Shown here piece by piece: positions 61,813 to 64,000 of a DNA stretch of 64,000 nt. Position numbers and translations under genes: made by a program. The first letter of the stretch is position 1. Every line of letters starts with the position of its first letter. The stretch comes from Clostridiales bacterium 38-18 (GTDB taxonomy: Bacteria > Bacillota > Clostridia > Peptostreptococcales > Acidaminobacteraceae): NCBI GenBank assembly GCA_001897605.1, contig MKTL01000016.1, forward strand, positions 1-64,000. Reading direction: 5' to 3'. The notes beneath the pieces were generated by a model that saw nothing but the letters and a program-made list of their open reading frames with translations, was not told the DNA's origin and made no database searches.

Positions 61813-62301
61813 TAACAACTCCTTAGTAATAAGTATATTTTGGGAATAGAATATTATATCATGAAGAGAATATTGGTTACAATCAAACGTTCGAAATTTA
61901 CTATAGTATATTAGTATAGTTATTATTACCAAATATAATAGTTGATAAACTGTTATATTAGAAATAATTTTAGAGATACAAAGATTTAACACAAGCCAAA
62001 CTTTTAACTAAAAAAATAATAAATTATTACTCAAAATCGACAATTTGATACTTTACAGATTATTCACAAAGGGGTCATAACCTATACACAACTCTATTTT
62101 ATTATAAGTACAAGATAAGTGATAAACAGATCGCTTAACACAATAAACCCCCAAAATATTTACCTAAATTGCAACAAAACCCCAATAATGAATTCCGAGT
62201 GGGCATCCCCCAAATTAACCCACTCGTGAAATTCCCCCCTTCTTAACTTTTAGATTGACTTTCATTCTTACGAATTGAAGTCTTTTTTTTTACCCATTTT
62301 T
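61813..62301. other. Intergenic region with a long hairpin
   Basis: 489 bp between the BTAD gene start and the cupin-HD-GYP stop. AT-rich near the BTAD gene. A stem CGAGTGGG/CCCACTCG (62196-62203 with 62219-62226) stands out, with a C-rich loop; no T-run follows on either strand. Isolated DnaA-box-like words are present but not clustered. No gene seen. Confidence 0.5.
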
Positions 62302-63216
62302 CTAAAAGCTAGAAGTCTTGTTATCTAAAATCATCTCGACAAATGCAGAAACGACCTCGCTGTCGTATTTCGTTCCAGAAAGCTCTTTAAGCTCAAGCAA
62401 TGCTGCCTCGATGGATTTCCCTTTCTTGTAAACGCGATCGGTAATCATAGCATCATAGCTATCACAGACGGCGAGAATTTTTGCTTCAAAGCAAATCTCA
62501 TCACCCTTTAGGCCATTTGGGTAACCCGTTCCATCTATTCTTTCATGATGCTGATAAATAATTTCAAAAACCTCCGGACTGAAGTTTTCAAGAATCAGCT
62601 TCTTACCGTGCTCAACGTGTAGCTTTATAGCTTCAAACTCCATTTGATCCAGTGCACCTGGCTTATTAAGAATTTCATCAGGAATCTTTATCTTTCCAAG
62701 GTCGTGATAAAAGGCAGCCTTGTTAATTAGATTAAGTGCCTTTGATTTATAGCCGAGTCTAACTGCGAGCTGCTTAACCAAATCGAAGACCCTTTGACTG
62801 TGCTCACCCGTATAATGATCCTTATCCTGAATTTCACGTATAAGTCGATCCACTACACCATGATGGTTTTCAAGTGTTTTATAAACGTCGTAGTTGGTAG
62901 CGTGTACAACGATGGTGGTATCTTCAAGCGTTTTTAAAGTATGAACCTCTGAGGTGTTCTTAAAGACGACGATATCACCAGATTTAACGATGGAAGCATC
63001 CTCAAAGACGAAGCAAGCGCCCTTTACGATATAATACGTTTTAAAATCCCCATTTGAAGGGAGTGGCTCTACATATAAAATACGATCTGATGAAATATGA
63101 AGAACACTAATTTGCAAATCTTCATCATGAAATTTTTTCTCTATTTGAGAATTTTTGTTCTTCATCTCATAAGTAGACTCAGCTTCACCAGAGCGTATTA
63201 TTTTGTATTCAGACAT
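62302..63216 (-). CDS. Cupin-HD-GYP cyclic-di-GMP phosphodiesterase
   Basis: 304 residues, soluble. N-terminal cupin-like beta barrel (about 20-115; TYYIVKGACFVFEDASIVKSGDIVVF), then a complete HD-GYP domain (about 130-300). The catalytic motifs are all there: HSQRVFDL, AAFYHDLGKIKIP, HVEHGKK, YQHHERIDGTGYPNGL and CDSYDAMITDRVY. Expected to hydrolyse cyclic-di-GMP, with the cupin as ligand or redox sensor. ATG 63216 follows GGAGG; ATG 63228 is less well placed. It is upstream on the same strand as the BTAD regulator and the riboswitch-controlled adhesin. Confidence 0.85.
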   Translation of the reverse strand: MSEYKIIRSGEAESTYEMKNKNSQIEKKFHDEDLQISVLHISSDRILYVEPLPSNGDFKTYYIVKGACFVFEDASIVKSGDIVVFKNTSEVHTLKTLEDTTIVVHATNYDVYKTLENHHGVVDRLIREIQDKDHYTGEHSQRVFDLVKQLAVRLGYKSKALNLINKAAFYHDLGKIKIPDEILNKPGALDQMEFEAIKLHVEHGKKLILENFSPEVFEIIYQHHERIDGTGYPNGLKGDEICFEAKILAVCDSYDAMITDRVYKKGKSIEAALLELKELSGTKYDSEVVSAFVEMILDNKTSSF

Positions 63217-63658
63217 AGAGGCCTCCATTGGTGTCTATACAGTGTTACAGACTTTTCATATTTCACTCAATTATACACAAAATAATCCTAAAATAAAAGT
63301 GGATTACATAATTATTAAGGCTATATGAGACATTGCCTTATAAATAAGAAATACTAATGTTACAAAACAAAGACAACCTAATATTTTACTTAAGAAAATA
63401 AACAAAATACCCGATATTCCTATTGTGGTGTATCCTGTCATAAGGGTGTCACATGCTTGTAAAGAGCCCTTAATCCAAAAATGATAGTTCATTTGATATA
63501 ATAAAAGTAGTATTGACTATAAGGATAGATTAGTAATCGACTGTAAAAATGAAGTATTAAGCAAAAATAATTAAATAAAGTAATTAAATAAAGTAATTAA
63601 ACAACAATTAGAGCAAGAAACAATAGATGGGTAAAAAAAAATCTGTGTGAGGTGCAAT
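63217..63658. other. Intergenic region between divergent genes
   Basis: About 440 bp. A 62-codon minus frame (63304-63492) is hydrophobic but has no ribosome binding site. A short AT tandem repeat (63570-63600) sits before the last gene. No RNA element recognised. Confidence 0.5.
63570..63600. repeat. 13-base tandem repeat ATTAAATAAAGTA
   Basis: Two full copies and a partial third of ATTAAATAAAGTA in a row, in AT-rich DNA about 60 bases ahead of the final gene. Could be slippage-prone. Confidence 0.7.
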
Positions 63659-64000
63659 ATGAAAAAAACATTAATTATATTATTGACGATAATAACGATA
63701 CTTGGTTCCATTCCCCTTGATGGCATTCTATCGTTTGCACTTGTAGTTGGGACAAGCGGTGGCGCTGATGTCGAGGTAACAGATGTCAAATACGCCATCT
63801 CACATGAAGTTTTTCAAATTACCAATGGCTATATTGAAATTCTAGGTGAAAACTTAAAGGACGTTGAAGTTTTGTTTGAAAAGTACGGGCAAGGCTTTGT
63901 CAGTATGGGTACGAGAGTTATTAACTCATCAACGTTTGTAAAATTCAACCTCAACACAGATGAAACACAGGCCTTTATTGGTAGAGTAAGAATCGGGAAC
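63659..64000 (+). CDS. Secreted protein, IPT/TIG-like, cut by the window edge
   Basis: First 114 codons of a longer gene that runs off the window. The start is ATG 63659 behind GTGAGGTG. A signal peptide is clear (KKTLIILLTIITILGSIPLDGILSFA, about 2-27). The visible mature part has TNGYIEILGENLKDVEVLFEKYG, which resembles the first strands of an IPT/TIG immunoglobulin-like domain. Probably an extracellular protein; it lies beside the surface-protein region on the opposite strand. Nothing can be said of its C-terminus or anchoring. Confidence 0.6.
   Translation, partial: MKKTLIILLTIITILGSIPLDGILSFALVVGTSGGADVEVTDVKYAISHEVFQITNGYIEILGENLKDVEVLFEKYGQGFVSMGTRVINSSTFVKFNLNTDETQAFIGRVRIGN

Noticed and set aside
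62060-62068. TTATTCACA, DnaA-box-like, with another TTATACACA near 63272
   Set aside because: Isolated words over 1 kb in AT-rich DNA, without the clustering or AT-rich unwinding element expected of an origin.
63304-63492. 62-codon hydrophobic minus-strand frame
   Set aside because: No ribosome binding site and no recognisable family; such frames are frequent in AT-rich DNA. It could still be a small membrane protein.
63571-63798. 75-codon minus-strand frame
   Set aside because: It overlaps the signal-peptide-encoding start of the plus-strand gene at 63659 and the tandem repeat.

Overview
The window comes from the chromosome of an anaerobic, low-GC Firmicute, most likely a Clostridia member of the Fusibacter type; the genus is inferred. 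Three things support this. Proteins and intergenic DNA are AT-rich with strong AGGAGG-type ribosome binding sites. There is a complete lysine-fermentation operon (kdd, kamA-E) behind a sigma-54 promoter. Housekeeping genes follow the blocks known from Bacillus/Clostridium near the replication origin: tadA-ffs-dnaX-ybaB-recR and rpsF-ssb-rpsR-yybS-gdpP-rplI-dnaB. A perfect 16-bp parS site at 187-202 also argues that this is origin-proximal DNA.

Layout. 1-1357: AT-rich non-coding DNA with parS and a degenerate repeat. 1358-3861: a lipid kinase and a degenerate AcoR-type regulator. 4341-6568: an unrecognised four-gene cassette (two paralogous HTH/coiled-coil proteins, an acidic coiled-coil protein, a membrane-anchored OmpA-like protein). 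6575-8602: tRNA-Arg, its terminator, and a group II intron inserted just after that terminator. 8642-16027: tadA, tRNA-Ser, large SRP RNA, two HD-GYP receptors, dnaX-ybaB-recR. 16165-21713: a small Tad/Flp pilus locus, followed by a hybrid kinase that lacks both phospho-acceptor residues. 23535-27708: RNA methyltransferase, CvpA and selenium-linked YedF genes. 27717-39000: the ribosomal/replication block, interrupted by a MoxR-DUF58-transglutaminase operon. 39157-41913: ispE, GntR, DUF1934 and a degenerate GGDEF protein. 41970-50984: a sigma-54 activator and the lysine-fermentation operon. 51132-63216: a surface and cyclic-di-GMP region. 63659-end: a secreted protein cut by the window edge.

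The most notable region is 51-63 kb. Two sortase-anchored (LPQTG) surface proteins share a C-terminal module. Each is preceded by a different class of cyclic-di-GMP riboswitch: class II upstream of the InlB-repeat protein and class I upstream of the thioester/MucBP-repeat adhesin. Next to them are a BTAD regulator with a degenerate GGDEF-like tail, a cupin-HD-GYP protein, and a three-part envelope glycosylation set (YfhO, GtrB-type transferase, GtrA-type flippase). Two more HD-GYP receptors and a degenerate GGDEF protein lie elsewhere in the window. Together they suggest a cell that switches surface adhesion by cyclic-di-GMP through RNA.

All calls are read by eye from sequence and translation; no database search was run. 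Riboswitch, promoter and terminator calls rest on recognised consensus elements and on hand-paired stems.
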